Part shown: positions 45,934-56,990 of the stretch, one piece after another
How the letters are laid out: every line of letters starts with the position of its first letter
How positions within the stretch are numbered: position 1 is the first letter of the stretch
NCBI GenBank assembly: GCA_024305745.1
Contig: JAHRBS010000009.1
Coordinates: 1,798,001 to 1,862,000 of the forward strand
Direction of reading: 5' to 3'
Length of the DNA: 64,000 nucleotides
Source of the DNA: Polyporus tsugae
Lineage: Eukaryota > Basidiomycota > Agaricomycetes > Polyporales > Polyporaceae
Notes under the pieces: model-generated
What the model was told of the DNA's origin: nothing
Databases searched by the model: none
The model's input: only the letters and a program-made list of their open reading frames with translations
Position numbers and translations under genes: made by a program

Positions 45934-46627
45934 ATGACCTCCCAACGGCTAGCCATCGTTATTGTCCTCGTCCTTGGCGCACTCAACGCCTACGTGGACC
46001 TTCTCCATGTCCGGGAAACCCGTCGAGTGGCCGTCGCGCGACCACCACCATTAAGCCATTACAGTAAGATACCCAGTTATCTTACCTGATAACCAGTCTC
46101 TGACCGTGCGCCGCGAACGAACAGGTTTCATCGACGAAGACTATATCCCCCACATGCCCCTCCCCAGCGCACGGCGAGGCGTGGTCAAGTGGACACCAGA
46201 AGAGAGCGTCCGCTACTCTCTCTCGTCGCCCGAGGCATACGACGAATGGCTCTGGACGGCTACCGTCGGCGACGGGAACGTCCACTACGGCCCGAACCGC
46301 CGCCTGTTCGTCGTCTCCGTAACGCACCAGATGCACTGCCTGCGCTCGGTCCGCGTCGCGCTCGAGGACGAGGGCACCCCGCACGGGCACGCGATCGGCC
46401 ACCTCACGCACTGCCTGAACTTCATGCGGATGCACACGCTGTGCGCGGCGGACACCACGCTCGAGCTGCCCGACGCGTTCGCGAGGAACTACACGAGGGA
46501 GAGGGCGGGAGGAGAGCATGTGTGCATGGACTGGGACGCGTTTTACGCGGACATGGGGACGAATTACTTGGAGTGGACCGAATTTCAGAAGCACCAGGAA
46601 GAACGACCTGCGATGGCATGGGATTGA
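45934..46627 (+). CDS. UstYa-like (DUF3328) oxidase family protein 2
   Basis: Exons 45934-46063 and 46125-46627 give 210 residues. The acceptor at 46124 was chosen because it produces YSFIDEDYIPHMP, the family's usual opening motif, and keeps the frame. An N-terminal helix (LAIVIVLVLGALNAYVDLL) anchors the protein. The domain shows both paired motifs intact: HQMHCLRSVR (residues 111-120) and HLTHCLNFMRMHTLC (136-150). The C-terminus is short and charged. UstYa-family enzymes act on peptides or small molecules in secretory compartments in ustiloxin-like and other fungal pathways. The gene ends 131 bp from the convergent Rieske-DUF455 gene. Confidence 0.87.
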
Positions 46628-46758
46628 GCGGGACAGCAAACGAACATGTTCTGACTCCGTCCCTGATTAACGATACTGGTACTGCGTTTTGCGTGTATAC
46701 CACCGTACCTGATTGAAGATATCAATGATTAAAACATGGCAATCGAAAACTACTCACT

Positions 46759-48556
46759 TCATGCGGCAGCACCCTCATAACCAACCGCAACATCCGCTTG
46801 CGGTTCCTTCCCCAGAGTCTCACCCTTCCACATCTCGCCCTTCAAATTCTCGTAAAACGCCGGCGTCAACCCCGCCCTCTCCCGGTCGACCGCGTTGAAC
46901 GGGCCCTTGATGTCCCCCCTCCACCCCCTCTTCACCTCCTCCCTGAACGTCGCCACCGGGTCCACGCCCTCCTTCGCACATACCCACGTGAACCACCGGT
47001 GCCCCGTTGTGACGTGTGTCACCTCGTCGTGGTGGATCGTCTCCAGCGCCTTCACGCTCTCCGCGTCCCCCGCCTTGCGGAACTTCTCGATCGTGCCTGG
47101 GTTGACGTCGAGCCCGCGCGCCTCGTGCACGAGGTGGATGATCGCGAGGCGCGCGCGCAGCGACGCGAACGTCACCTGCGCGGACTCCCAGAGGCCCGCG
47201 TGCACCGGGAGCGACCCGTAGGGTGTGGAGGGCGAGAGCGCAGCGAGACGCGCGGTGAGCAGCGAGAAGTGCTTGGACTCGTCGAGTGCCATCTTGGTGA
47301 AGTCGGCGAAGAAGGCGGGCGGGAGGTCTGGGTGCGAGGGGCCATAGCGTGCGATGATGTCCCATCTGCGTGCACTGAGTGACGTTGTCATGCACAATAG
47401 CGAATAGGAACTTACGCGAGGTCGATCCTAACTGTAGAAGTAAGACAACGGTGGGTGGATGTAGTGCTTGGAGGTCACTTACGCCCATTGTTCGATGTTT
47501 GCGAGCGCGTGGAGCATGACGGCGCGGTTCTTCCGCCTGTTCATTTTGCTCACGTCCACTGTATTACGCGCGTACAACTCTTCACGAGGTGGAACGTCTG
47601 GCGGTCTAGGTGCCTTCGACGAGCGGTGACCGATGGACTTGAGTTGTCCTGTGCGGAAGAGCTGGACGGCATGTCTAGTATGTTGGACCTGCATCCGTGT
47701 GAGCCTCAAGCATTGGTACACGGTGCAAAGCAATTTTAACGGTTTTGGAAGTGAAAGGTGACGACCAGGCATCGGAAATGGCACCCGTTCCCGACTCTCC
47801 CCTAACAGAGGGGTAGGAGTTACATTCCACGGAATATGTACGCACCTTCAACATAGGATCTGGGGTATTGAGGATGAGAACGGCCCATTGGATCAAAGTC
47901 GTCGGCGGGTTCTCTATGGGAACCAAGGGTTCTGGCTTCAGGGTGGGGGAGGAAATGGAGAGATGGGAGAGGTCGAGAGGTGGTGGTGGGTCGGCAAACT
48001 CTGTTCCAGAGGTCCATCCTAAGTCTTTCATAGGATAGACAGATATCTGCGCACCTTCTGATACCGGCCTAAACTCTACCAAACGCCATCCGCTCCCTCC
48101 TTCGGGTGTCTCTACGCAAATATGTTCTGTACCGCCCTCCGTCCGGATATCTGTCGCGTATGTGCAGGCTTTCATTCCGGTCTCGCTATGACCTGTCTTA
48201 AGGTCAAAGTCGTATCTGGATTCCGCGGGGGGTCAACGCGATACACAAACCGGAAATCAGGAGGGGACAGACCTGTGCCACGGACACACGGCGACGACCC
48301 CGGTATCGCACTCCTCGATCTCCGCATGAGACATGTCCGCTCCCATGTGCGGACAGTTGGCCTCCATGACGTAGATCTGGTCGCGCAGACTCTGTGGCGA
48401 GATGGATGCTTCATCTTGACCGCTTTCGGGAAGTTGGCCGGGCGAGAGGCGGAAAAGAATCAGGGGGTGGTAGTCGCCCTCTTGAGAACGTAGCGTAAGG
48501 AAGAAACGAGAATGGGTTGCGAGGTTCTTAAGGGGGGAAATTCTGTCAGAGGACAT
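46759..48556 (-). CDS. fusion of Rieske [2Fe-2S] domain and DUF455 ferritin-like domain
   Basis: Five exons: 48556-48273, 48215-47846, 47688-47483, 47427-47416 and 47365-46759. They total 492 residues. Residues ~20-110 form a Rieske fold with CPHMG (C68, H70) and CPWHRYDFDLKTG (C91, H94). After a proline-rich linker, residues ~230-480 are a DUF455 ferritin-like domain. Its putative metal ligands lie in MLHALANIEQWAIDLAWDI, ALDESKHFSLL and ETIHHDEVTHV. The architecture suggests a di-iron oxygenase or hydroxylase whose electrons arrive through its own Rieske centre; the substrate is unknown. Exon 4 is a 12-nt microexon encoding most of AIDLA. Upstream ATGs at 48577 and 48571 are alternative starts. 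Confidence 0.88.
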
Positions 48557-49419
48557 GTATAAGCTCACCATCGTCATCCGAATCGCAGTCCAACATGCCT
48601 CAGCCAATCCTGTCTCCCACTACTAGTGCGCATGGAGTTTTGGGTGTCTGGGACGGTAGCCATTGTGTTCCTACGTACAAGGAACGGGTCGCTTGATTTG
48701 ATGCCTGCAGTGAGTCGTTGCTGCCAGCGTCCCGCATCAAAACTGACTGAATAAATGGAATGGGTGAACGGCAGACGCACCGAAATATCGTATCTTCCTC
48801 TCAGGGCCACTCGCAATATGCGAAACCGGGTCTGAGGTCGTGGTACAAAGCTTCCGAGGCCGCGAAGCATGAAAGAGAGAGATCAAGTTGCACCAAGGTT
48901 GTCGGCAATGGTGGCGACGGTAACTTTCACAGACGCCCGTAATAGACCTCCGTCGTGCCCCTGAACATCCTACACGCCGCCATGCTTGTCGACGTCGGCC
49001 TTGAGGGTTACTGATTGGTACTACGACCATCATTGCCAATACCTTGACGTCAAGCTCGGCGACCAGAGCTACTGGCCGGTGTGTGTCACAGTCCCAACAT
49101 CTTCGACTCACTCAGCTTCGGCTGGGTGGTATCGAGCGGTCTGATGCACATGGACAGGACGGGGCTGGGCACGGACGATGCGGACGAGGAGGAGAAGGAC
49201 ACCCGCGTATAACAACAGCCTTTGCGCGTTACGTTCCTGTGCATTATAGTGCCCGTGGATTACAATTTGTGGTCTTTGTCTCTTTCGTAACATACAGTAC
49301 AACAACGTCGCTGACGGAAATCTGTCCGTGAGTATGTCTGATCCCGATGATATACGTATACGCTGACTCAAGTTATCCGCAGGCTCAATCCTCCGCATTC
49401 GCGGCAGGGGACTAACCGC
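48557..49419. other. intergenic region between the Rieske-DUF455 gene and the lectin cluster
   Basis: No supported gene. Near 49218-49273 lies a 3'-flank sequence (TTGCGCGTTACG...CTGTGCATT) that recurs near 51106-51160 beside lectin gene 2, part of the duplicated lectin/HET unit. Confidence 0.5.
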
Positions 49420-50268
49420 CTAGCGTTGCAGTCGCGGCTTCGGTGTGCGTATCACCTCAGTGATGGTGGTGATGATGGTCGTGGTCGTCGTGCGCGTCGT
49501 GGTGATGAAGTCGTCCGACTCGCTCACAGTGACCGTCTCCGTCGTCGTGGGGTCCGACGCTGCCCGCGCGCTCTCTATTACGACTTCTACGCCCTCCGCG
49601 CTCTCGTCTGTCACGGTCGTGGGGGTCAGCGCTGTCTGGGCTCTCACAGGCTCGACCTCGATCGTCTCCGCAGGCTGGGGCTGGGGCTGCGAGCAGCGGA
49701 TGAAGCGCCAGAGTTGGTGGAGCTCACCCGGGACGAGAGTCTTCAGGATGATCTGAATGCACGCCGATGCAGTGAGAACCTTCATCGCGAGAGGAATCAA
49801 TACATTTCAGACGTACCCGCGGGCCTGGGCCCGAAACGGTGTCCGCAAGGTCGAAGACGAAGTTTGAGTTCGGCCATGATATTCTGAGCATCAGGCCCAG
49901 CCCTGCGGTCAGCCAGTGGTACACCAATAACGAACCCCAGTTAACTTGAAGCACCTAAGACCCTCACTGGTCTGCTCCACCGTCCACACCGTATGATGGG
50001 CAGTCGCAACCACTAGCGCCTTTTCCCTCACTTCCCCTTCGACGGTCATGTAGAGGTCGACCGCTGGATGACGCATGGAGCGAATCGCGTACCCGTTTCC
50101 GCTCGGGATAAACTCCCATTGCTGGTTAGTGCCTCCGTGTAGTTGGAACCCGACAACCGATTTGTGGTCCTGTTCATTGAGATCCGCCACTATCTTGCTC
50201 CGTGCATTGATCAAGACGTATGTTCCAGGTGCCCAGGTATTCATCAACGGGCCCGTAACTGTGCCCAT
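49420..50268 (-). CDS. beta-trefoil (ricin-B-type) lectin 1, single domain with Thr-rich tail
   Basis: Exons 50268-49955, 49883-49817 and 49752-49420 give 237 residues. The beta-trefoil spans about residues 10-150: WAPGTYVLINARS, VVGFQLHGGTNQQWEF (QxW motif), YMTVEGEVREKALVV, TVWTVEQTSEGLR, RISWPNSNFVFDLAD and GELHQLWRF. A Pro/Thr/Val-rich tail ends with a Thr-rich segment (ITTTRTTTTTIITTITEVI) shared with lectin genes 2 and 5. There is no signal peptide, so a cytosolic or unconventionally released sugar-binding protein is likely, as in other mushroom lectins. The start at 50268 has good context; the longer frame has no ATG. A HET 3' relic lies divergently just upstream. Confidence 0.85.
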
Positions 50269-50496
50269 GGGCGCAGAGACGATGGTGAAGGGGAGGGGCT
50301 GTATGGACCGTCCGAGCAAGCGAGTAACCACTAGCAGCAGTGAAACGTGATTCGCAGTGTGGGTTCTCAGATCTTATATGGTTTTCCTCTCATACTTTCA
50401 ACTTCATGAGAGCGCCGGTATCATGGGTTCAACTTCATTAAACGTTCAACGGGCGCCGAGAACTAGCCTACAGGCGCCTGCGGCCTGTCGAATGTT

Positions 50497-50500
50497 TCTT

Positions 50501-50540
<40 letters not shown>

Positions 50541-50549
50541 TCTCACTCA
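50497..50549. repeat. (CT)n microsatellite
   Basis: A CT/TTTC-rich simple repeat immediately before the truncated HET relic. It coincides with the point where HET homology begins and may mark the truncation breakpoint. Confidence 0.9.
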
Positions 50550-50601
50550 CTCAACTTGAAGCAGGGACCAGTCACTCATCAAACCCTCAGGCCTCACTGG
50601 C

Positions 50602-51067
50602 AGTCCGCAGCGAGGGCTTCGCCGTGCACCTGTGCCGGTGGATGTCCCCCGTGAACCACCCGGTCCACTGTCTCGTCCTATCGCGCCCCGGCTACGCCGC
50701 GTTCGAGCTTGTGTTCTACCTGTCGACCCACCTGGAGCGTGGCTTTCTGCGCTTCATCGCGTCCAGCATGGATGAGGGGGGCGGGGGGTTCGGGTTCGAG
50801 GACAATGTTGACCAGTCGGTGACGGTGTTGGACGCGTCTCGGAACAGCCGCCTGAATTACGACCTGGACGAGCCTGATATCTTCCTGAGCACCATGGCCA
50901 GGGACGAGGTGATGGCGCGCCTGACGGTGGAGGAGCCTGCCAGTGAGCGTCCGCTCGAAGGTGGCTTCACTCATTACCTGCTTGTGGAGCTCATGCGGAC
51001 GGGAAAGAGGAGCCGCCGTCGCGATAACGCCTCGGAAATGGATCAAACTCATTTTGGGTTTGTGTAG
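50602..51067 (+). pseudogene. 3' relic of the HET-domain gene
   Basis: The frame reads EGFAVHLCRWMSPVNHPVH, then SRPGYAAFELVFYLSTHLER, FEDNVDQSVTVLDASRNSR and GGFTHYLLVELMRTGKRSRR. It parallels the C-terminal ~150 residues of the intact protein at 52886-54784 almost residue for residue. The HET domain and everything upstream are absent, replaced by a CT repeat and the lectin 1 promoter. The C-terminal frame itself is still open to TAG at 51065, so decay is recent or the fragment is under some constraint. Confidence 0.85.
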
Positions 51068-51190
51068 TAGTTGGTGGGACGTGGCCATTACCACCATTGT
51101 CCGTTTGCGCGTTACGTATCTGTGCATTGTTATACTAGTGTCTGTGGATTACAGAATGGTCGCCTTGACCTGCGACAAGAGACCAACAGC

Positions 51191-52107
51191 TTAGCGCGGC
51201 AGCAGCGCCCTTGGCGTGCGTATCACCTCCGTGACGGTCGTGATGACGGTCGTGGTCGTCGTGCGTGTCGTCGTGATGTAGTCGGCCGACTCGCTCACAA
51301 TGACCGCCTCCGTCGTCGCGGGGTCCGACACTGCGCGCGCGCTTTCCACTACGACTTCCCCGTCCTTCCCCGGCTCCGTCGTCGTGGGGGCCGCTGCTGT
51401 CTGGGATCTCGGAGGCTCAGCCTCGATGGTCTTTGGGAACTGGGGTATCCAGTCAGGTTGGGGCTCCGGTTGGAGTTGGGAACAGCGGACAAAGCGCCAC
51501 AGCTGGTGAAGCTCGCCCAGAACGAGGGTCTGCAACATGAGCTGAAATTGAACACGCCCATGCGTGTGCGTGAACAGGGAACTTTAGGCTTCAATTTTAA
51601 GATACAGTATAGACGTACCTGTGGACCCGACGCGCCATTGCCAAACTCGAGAACGAGGTCTGAGTTCGGCCATGATATCCTAAGATGCGGCGCCCACAGC
51701 CGTGTCAGCAAACGGGGATGCCGAGAAAGCACTCGACAAACACCAATGGCAGGAATCACATACCGCAGACCCTCATTAGTCCGCTCCACGGTCCACTCCG
51801 TACGGTGTATGGTCCCCACTACAAGCGCCTTTTCCCTCGCCTCCCCTTCGACGCTCATGTAGACTGCCTGCCCAATGTGGCGCGGGGTTCTGATGCAGCG
51901 GATCGCGTACCCGTTTCCGGTCGGGGTGAACTCCCATTGCTGGTTATCCTGTCCGTGCAGGTTGTATCCGATGATGGTCTTGTAGTCGCCGCCACTGAGA
52001 TCGGCCGCTGTGTTGCTCCGCGCGTTGATTAATATGTACGTCCCAGGTGTCCACGTAGGGACTCCCGAGGGTGACTTGGAGAACGATCCGGTGGATGACT
52101 GAAACAT
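51191..52107 (-). CDS. beta-trefoil (ricin-B-type) lectin 2, single domain with Thr-rich tail
   Basis: Exons 52107-51764, 51679-51619 and 51541-51191 give 251 residues. The same three-exon plan as lectin 1 encodes WTPGTYILINARS, IIGYNLHGQDNQQWEF, YMSVEGEAREKALVV, TEWTVERTNEGLR, RISWPNSDLVLEFGN and GELHQLWRF. The tail is Pro/Glu-rich and ends with YITTTRTTTTTVITTVTEVI. There is no signal peptide. A TATATAAG-like site lies about 25 bp upstream of the ATG on this strand. The gene is divergent from the intact HET gene with a 778-bp shared intergenic region, mirroring the lectin 1/HET-relic arrangement. Confidence 0.87.
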
Positions 52108-52885
52108 GTTGCCAGGCGTGTTTCCTGAGGTACTATATAAGTTTCGGAGTCTCTAGGAATACCATTGGTGAAAGCTTTGTTACCTGAGTCGATGTTGTGG
52201 TGGAGAAAACCTTTTATTATCGAGCTAGTACTTGAACTTGAACACGACTTCAACCTCTTTGGTCTGAGTTAGATGGGAGCGATGTCGGGCTCAGTGCGGG
52301 AGTGGGAAGAATCAGCGAATTACTTATTAAGTTTGTAGTGGGTGTGGTTGGGCAGTTCGCCGAAATCTGCAGTTTATCCGCGGAAAATGCTGATCCTGAC
52401 AAGCGCTCATTCATCATTTATTTTTTTCCCTGCTCCGAGTCCGAGTCGGAGGCCCAGACGGTTTAATCTACTAGGGGTGCACCATGGTGAGTGCAGCTCA
52501 GGTTTTTGTCCGTCCATTTGAATCTTAGCTCAGAAATCCATGTCTAGGAATACGTCGTATGACGGGTGGGGTTGCGGCAGGGTACCATATAGGCTAGTCA
52601 CGGACGATGGCACTGACCGCACTATCACCGGCAATCGCCACTCACCAGGACCCGTCATCCGAGACTACTTCGTCGAGTGCAACATACACCCTCCACCTTC
52701 CTGGAGGGGACTATTTGGGGGCTGTCATTCGCCATATCGCATGGTCTTTGATCAGCGTACGCCCTCGCGCCGGTTGTGCACCAGAGTCTCAGTCATTGGT
52801 AGTGAGCTCTCACCATCGTCCGGATATTCATGTCTTTCCCTCCGCTAACACGGCTTTATCCAGTAATCGGCCCTCTTCCTGAAAG
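52108..52885. promoter_or_regulatory. divergent promoter region between lectin 2 and the HET gene
   Basis: 778 bp between two start codons facing away from each other. It contains an AT-rich run near 52415 and ORFs without domain features. Shared upstream sequence makes co-regulation of the pair possible; no specific operator was recognised. Confidence 0.45.
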
Positions 52886-54784
52886 ATGCGATTAATAAAC
52901 ACTGAGACGGGGCAGTTCGAGGACTTTGTGAGCGCCGATATCGCCAAGTACGCCATCCTATCCCATACCTGGGACGCCAAAGGAGAACAGAGTTACCAGG
53001 ACGTGAGGGAAATCCAGAAGAAATACGATCATGATGGACGCCGATTGCATTCCACGCCAGACGATACCTCTTCTTTCTGGGACGACTCCCATCTTTCCGA
53101 GAAGATACGGAACGCATGCGTCGTTGCGCGTGTCCACGGTTTCCGCTACATCTGGATCGACTCTTGCTGCATCGACAAGACGAGCAGTTCCGAGCTCTCC
53201 GAAGCCATCAACTCCATGTTCAGCTGGTACCGCAAATCCACCATCTGCTATGCCTACCTCGCCGACGTTCCTACAGCAGCAGCCCACGAGAAATTTCCCC
53301 AGAGCAGATGGTTCACGCGTGGCTGGACGCTTCAGGAGCTCATTGCTCCCCGTCATCTCGTCTTCCTTACTTCCGAGTGGAGGACGATGGGAACGAAGAC
53401 GACGTTGGCTTGGGAGGTGGAGAAGATCACGGGTATAGACTATCTTGTACTGGTGGACAGGCAGTCGCTGGGTGATGTCGGCGTCGCGCGACGGATGTCT
53501 TGGGCGTCGAAACGGCAGACGACGAGGGTGGAGGACGAGGCATACTCGTTACTCGGAATCTTCAACATCAAGATGCCGACGGTGTACGGAGAGGGCAGGG
53601 GTGCGTTCCGGAGGTTGCAGGAAGAGATTATGAGACGGATACCGGACCAGAGCATCTTCGCGCTCGGCGGGATCCTTGCGGCGACCGTTCCCCTCCTATC
53701 CTCGGACATCGACCTAGACGGAGAGAACCCTGAGGACCCAGACGGATTCATGGCAACGTCCCCGCGCGACTTCCATCTCTCCGGCTCGATCCGCCTCGTC
53801 CCTCTCGACGAGTTCAGTCGTCGCTGCGGCAACATCTCCAACCTCCCGCTCATCGGATTCACATCCTCGCCATACGGCATTCGCGTAGAGTTCCCCATGG
53901 TACCATTTTGCGAATGCGTCGAGCCCAACTACATGGCGCGTCTTCCCCATTCCCGAGCACGGCTTCCACACCTGTGGCTCGTTCTCCTCGCTTGCGAGCA
54001 CGCCGCGCACCCAGGATGCCTCCTCGCCCGCGTATGCATGCTCATTGGCCCCCAGTCGGCCCCGGACCTGTGCTGCGCGTACTCTGTCCGCGTCGTGAAC
54101 CAGCGCACCGGCAGCGCGCACTCCTACACCCTGCTGCCATGGTCCCCGAACCGTGCCGCGCAGCTCAATCCCCGCCCGACGCTGCGCGTCCAGCCCATTT
54201 ACATACGCCACCTAGACACGAGCGACTGGGAGTCGCGGCCGCACGTACAGGCCCACGGCGCGGGACGGCCTCGCGCCTTCCCGACGAATCTCAACATGAC
54301 CCTCGCGCCATGGGCGGCCGACGCGCTGCGCGTCGAGGGCTTCGTCGTGCACCTGTGCCGTTGGATGTCCCCCATCAACTACCCCATCCACCGTCTCGTC
54401 CTGTCGCGCCCCGGGTACGCCGCCTTCGAGCTGGTATTTTACCTTTCGGTCGACCGGGAGTGCGGCTTCCTGCGCTTCATCGCGTCCAGCATAGATCAGG
54501 ATGGTGGGGGGTTCGGGTTTGAGGATAACGTCAATCAGTCGGTGGTAGTGTTGGACGCGTCTCGAAACGGCCGACTGAACTACGACTTGGACGGGCCAGA
54601 TATCTTCCTGAGCACCATGGCCGGGGACGAGGTTATGGTACGCCTGACGGTGGAGGAGCCCGAACGGCCGCTCGAGGGAGGCTTCACTCATTATTTGTTT
54701 ATGGAGCTCATGCGGACGGGGCGGAGGAGCCGACGGCGCGATGGTGTCGCGGAAATGTATCAGATTCAATTTGGGTCTGTGTGA
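52886..54784 (+). CDS. HET-domain protein (heterokaryon-incompatibility type)
   Basis: An intronless ORF of 632 residues. The N-terminal ~230 residues are a HET domain with its conserved blocks: MRLINTETGQFEDF, KYAILSHTW, FRYIWIDSCCIDKTSSSEL, MFSWYRKSTICYAYL and RWFTRGWTLQELIAP. The rest, about 400 residues, has no recognised domain, but its last ~150 residues recur as two relics at 50602-51067 and 57366-57720. HET domains are cell-death effectors in fungal non-self recognition, with proposed TIR-like NADase folds. No NACHT, WD40 or ankyrin sensor is present in this protein. The start at MRLIN is the canonical position for the family. Confidence 0.9.
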   Translation: MRLINTETGQFEDFVSADIAKYAILSHTWDAKGEQSYQDVREIQKKYDHDGRRLHSTPDDTSSFWDDSHLSEKIRNACVVARVHGFRYIWIDSCCIDKTSSSELSEAINSMFSWYRKSTICYAYLADVPTAAAHEKFPQSRWFTRGWTLQELIAPRHLVFLTSEWRTMGTKTTLAWEVEKITGIDYLVLVDRQSLGDVGVARRMSWASKRQTTRVEDEAYSLLGIFNIKMPTVYGEGRGAFRRLQEEIMRRIPDQSIFALGGILAATVPLLSSDIDLDGENPEDPDGFMATSPRDFHLSGSIRLVPLDEFSRRCGNISNLPLIGFTSSPYGIRVEFPMVPFCECVEPNYMARLPHSRARLPHLWLVLLACEHAAHPGCLLARVCMLIGPQSAPDLCCAYSVRVVNQRTGSAHSYTLLPWSPNRAAQLNPRPTLRVQPIYIRHLDTSDWESRPHVQAHGAGRPRAFPTNLNMTLAPWAADALRVEGFVVHLCRWMSPINYPIHRLVLSRPGYAAFELVFYLSVDRECGFLRFIASSIDQDGGGFGFEDNVNQSVVVLDASRNGRLNYDLDGPDIFLSTMAGDEVMVRLTVEEPERPLEGGFTHYLFMELMRTGRRSRRRDGVAEMYQIQFGSV

Positions 54785-54961
54785 CATTTGGAAAACATCT
54801 CGCCGTAATCCGATACCATTGTACTGTTACTGTCATTGTATTTTTGTTATGTACTGGAGACTCGGACACACGCCAGCATTCTTATAGCACCTGCAATCAT
54901 TGACAAACCCTACCCCTGTCTATCTTGTTCTAAACGTTCTTGTGCGGCCTTGACTGCGACG

Positions 54962-56490
54962 TTACTTGCACGCCGTCGTCACCTGAGTGGAGCGCCAGAG
55001 CTGGCAGAGCTCACCGGGAATGAGAGGCATCAACTGAAGCTGGCGGTACAGGTGAGTAACTAGCCAAAGTCGGAGGGGAACTTAAGAAGACACGGGGCGT
55101 ACCTTCTTGCCAGCGGCTTGGTCTCCCTCATTGGCCAGGTGAAACACATACTGCGAGTTCGGCCATGAGATTCTGCATGAGCCAGTTATGATTAACCGCA
55201 TGTCCACAGAAATCCGAGACCGGGCCCGACGCACCTAGTGCCCTCCTCGGTCTGCTCGACGTTCCACGCGACCGGATGCGCGCTCGCCACGACCGGCGCA
55301 CAGTCCCCCACCCCGCCGCTCTCGACAGTGAGGTAGCATGCGTTCCCATCTTGGGACGGCCGCACGCAGCGGATGGCGTGGCCGAGTCCACAGCGGATGA
55401 ACTCCCACTGCTGGTTGTCCCCGCCATGCACAGGGTACCCAATGATGCTCGTGTCGTCAGCCCCGCTCATGTCCATCGCCGTCCCGCAGTGAGCGTTCAA
55501 AAGGACATGGTACGTCCCGGGGGTGAACGAGCACGTCGTGGAGACCGCGGCGGCGGTAACGTCGTAGGCATCGGGGGCAGGTCCTCGCGCTAACCATGGA
55601 GCATTCAAGTTAGTAACTGGACGACTGTGATAAAAGGAGGACCTACCATCGAGGCGCCAGAGCTGGCAGAGCTCACCAGGAATGAGGGGCATCAGCTGGA
55701 TCTGAGGACGCAGGTGATCAGTCAACTGCAACCAGGGCGGTCGAACGCAGACGTACCTTCGTACAAGCTGCTTTGTCACCCCAGTTGGCTAGGTCAAACA
55801 CATACTTCGACTTCGGCCATGAGATTCTGCGTGATCCAGTTAGCCCGGTATGTGATAGAAACCGCGGATGAACCAGACGCACATGATGCCTTGCTCTGTC
55901 TGCTCGACGTTCCACGCAACCGGGTACACGCCCGCCACGATCGGCGCACGGTCCCGTACCCCACCGCAGTCGACGGTGAGGTAAAGCGCGTTCCCATCCT
56001 TGGATGGCCGCACACAGCGGATGGCGTAGCCGAGCCCGCAGGGGATGAAGTCCCACTGCTGGTTAGCCCCGCCGTGCATCGGATACCCAATGATGCTCGT
56101 GTTGTCAGCGCCGCTCAGGTCCATCGCTGTCCCGCCGCGAGCATTTGAAAGGACATAGCACGTCCCAGGACTGAACGCTTTCACTGGCATAGCGCACGTT
56201 TGGGAGACTTCGACGGCGGTAGCGTTGTGGCATGCATCGGGGGCGGGAGGGGGAGCAGGGGCCGATTCCTTGTGGCACGGAGCGGGGACGGGAGCAGGGA
56301 CAGGAGTGGGGGTGGGTGCCGCCGGCTCTTTGTGGCACGGAACGGGAGTAGGTGCCGGCACGTTATGGCACGGAGCGGGGGCAGGAGGATGGGCAGGTGC
56401 GGGCTCTAGTCATCCACTCTTAGCAGCTGAACGACCGAGATAAAAAGAGCACTAACTGCACAAGCCTGAGCATGGCGCGGTATGACACAT
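54962..56490 (-). CDS. two-domain beta-trefoil lectin 3
   Basis: Seven exons: 56490-56457, 56405-55883, 55826-55757, 55701-55647, 55589-55235, 55172-55103 and 55039-54962. They total 394 residues. The 34-nt exon 1 encodes MCHTAPCSGLC, and a Pro/Ala/Cys-rich linker follows (APCHNVPAPTPVPCHKEPAA). Each trefoil then uses the same three-exon module. Domain 1 has AFSPGTCYVLSNARGG, GGANQQWDF, ISWPKSKYVFDLAN and IQLMPLIPGELCQLWRL. Domain 2 has SFTPGTYHVLLNAHCG, GGDNQQWEF, ISWPNSQYVFHLAN and LQLMPLIPGELCQLWR. The two domains are joined by a phase-1 intron, which shows intragenic duplication. The start was chosen because the same frame and exon arrangement recur in lectin 4. There is no Thr-rich tail. 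Confidence 0.83.
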
Positions 56491-56559
56491 TGTTGAATGA
56501 AACGAAATAAAAGCGATGATACGAAGACAAGACAGATTCTCCCTGGCGACAGATGGACT

Positions 56560-56990
56560 GGCGTAAGAGGGTGGGGAGATGGGGAACACGTCGCCAAACC
56601 GCCATGCTTTTATACATGTCTGCTGCGACTCTCCAAGCTGTACTCCTTGCAGAGATCTCGCACCAAGGTGACTGTCACCGTACAATATTACCGGCGAAAC
56701 TTGAAATTGTGAATGGCCATCCATTCGAAAGGAAAGACCGGTCTCCGATAAAGCCAAACACCCGCCATCTGTGAAGGAATGAACCGGCGCGATGCAAGAC
56801 AGACGCGCTAGTTATCAACCTCCCGACCAGGAGAGGAGAGCAACGCCAAGTATACGGAAGGGACGCTGCAGACTCGGTGCAGAAGCGAGGAGTGCAAGAG
56901 GAACAAATGCCTCCCAATCCGATGCGTGCGCCGACACAACTCGATCGGGAAGGGGCTGGCTCGGTCTTGGCTTTGCTCCGACCTGTGCGT
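56560..56990. repeat. duplicated upstream block of lectin 3 (partner of 59600-60010)
   Basis: About 430 bp upstream of lectin 3 is similar to the sequence upstream of lectin 4. Shared stretches include ATGCTTTTATACATG, TGCGACTCTCCAA, CGCACCAAGGTGACTGT, CATCTGTGAAGGAATGAACC and CCTCCCAATCCGATGC. The promoter was copied along with the gene. Confidence 0.8.
56607..56614 (-). promoter_or_regulatory. TATA box of lectin 3
   Basis: TATAAAAG on the minus strand, 117 bp upstream of the ATG at 56490. The same element lies at a matching position upstream of lectin 4. Confidence 0.65.
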
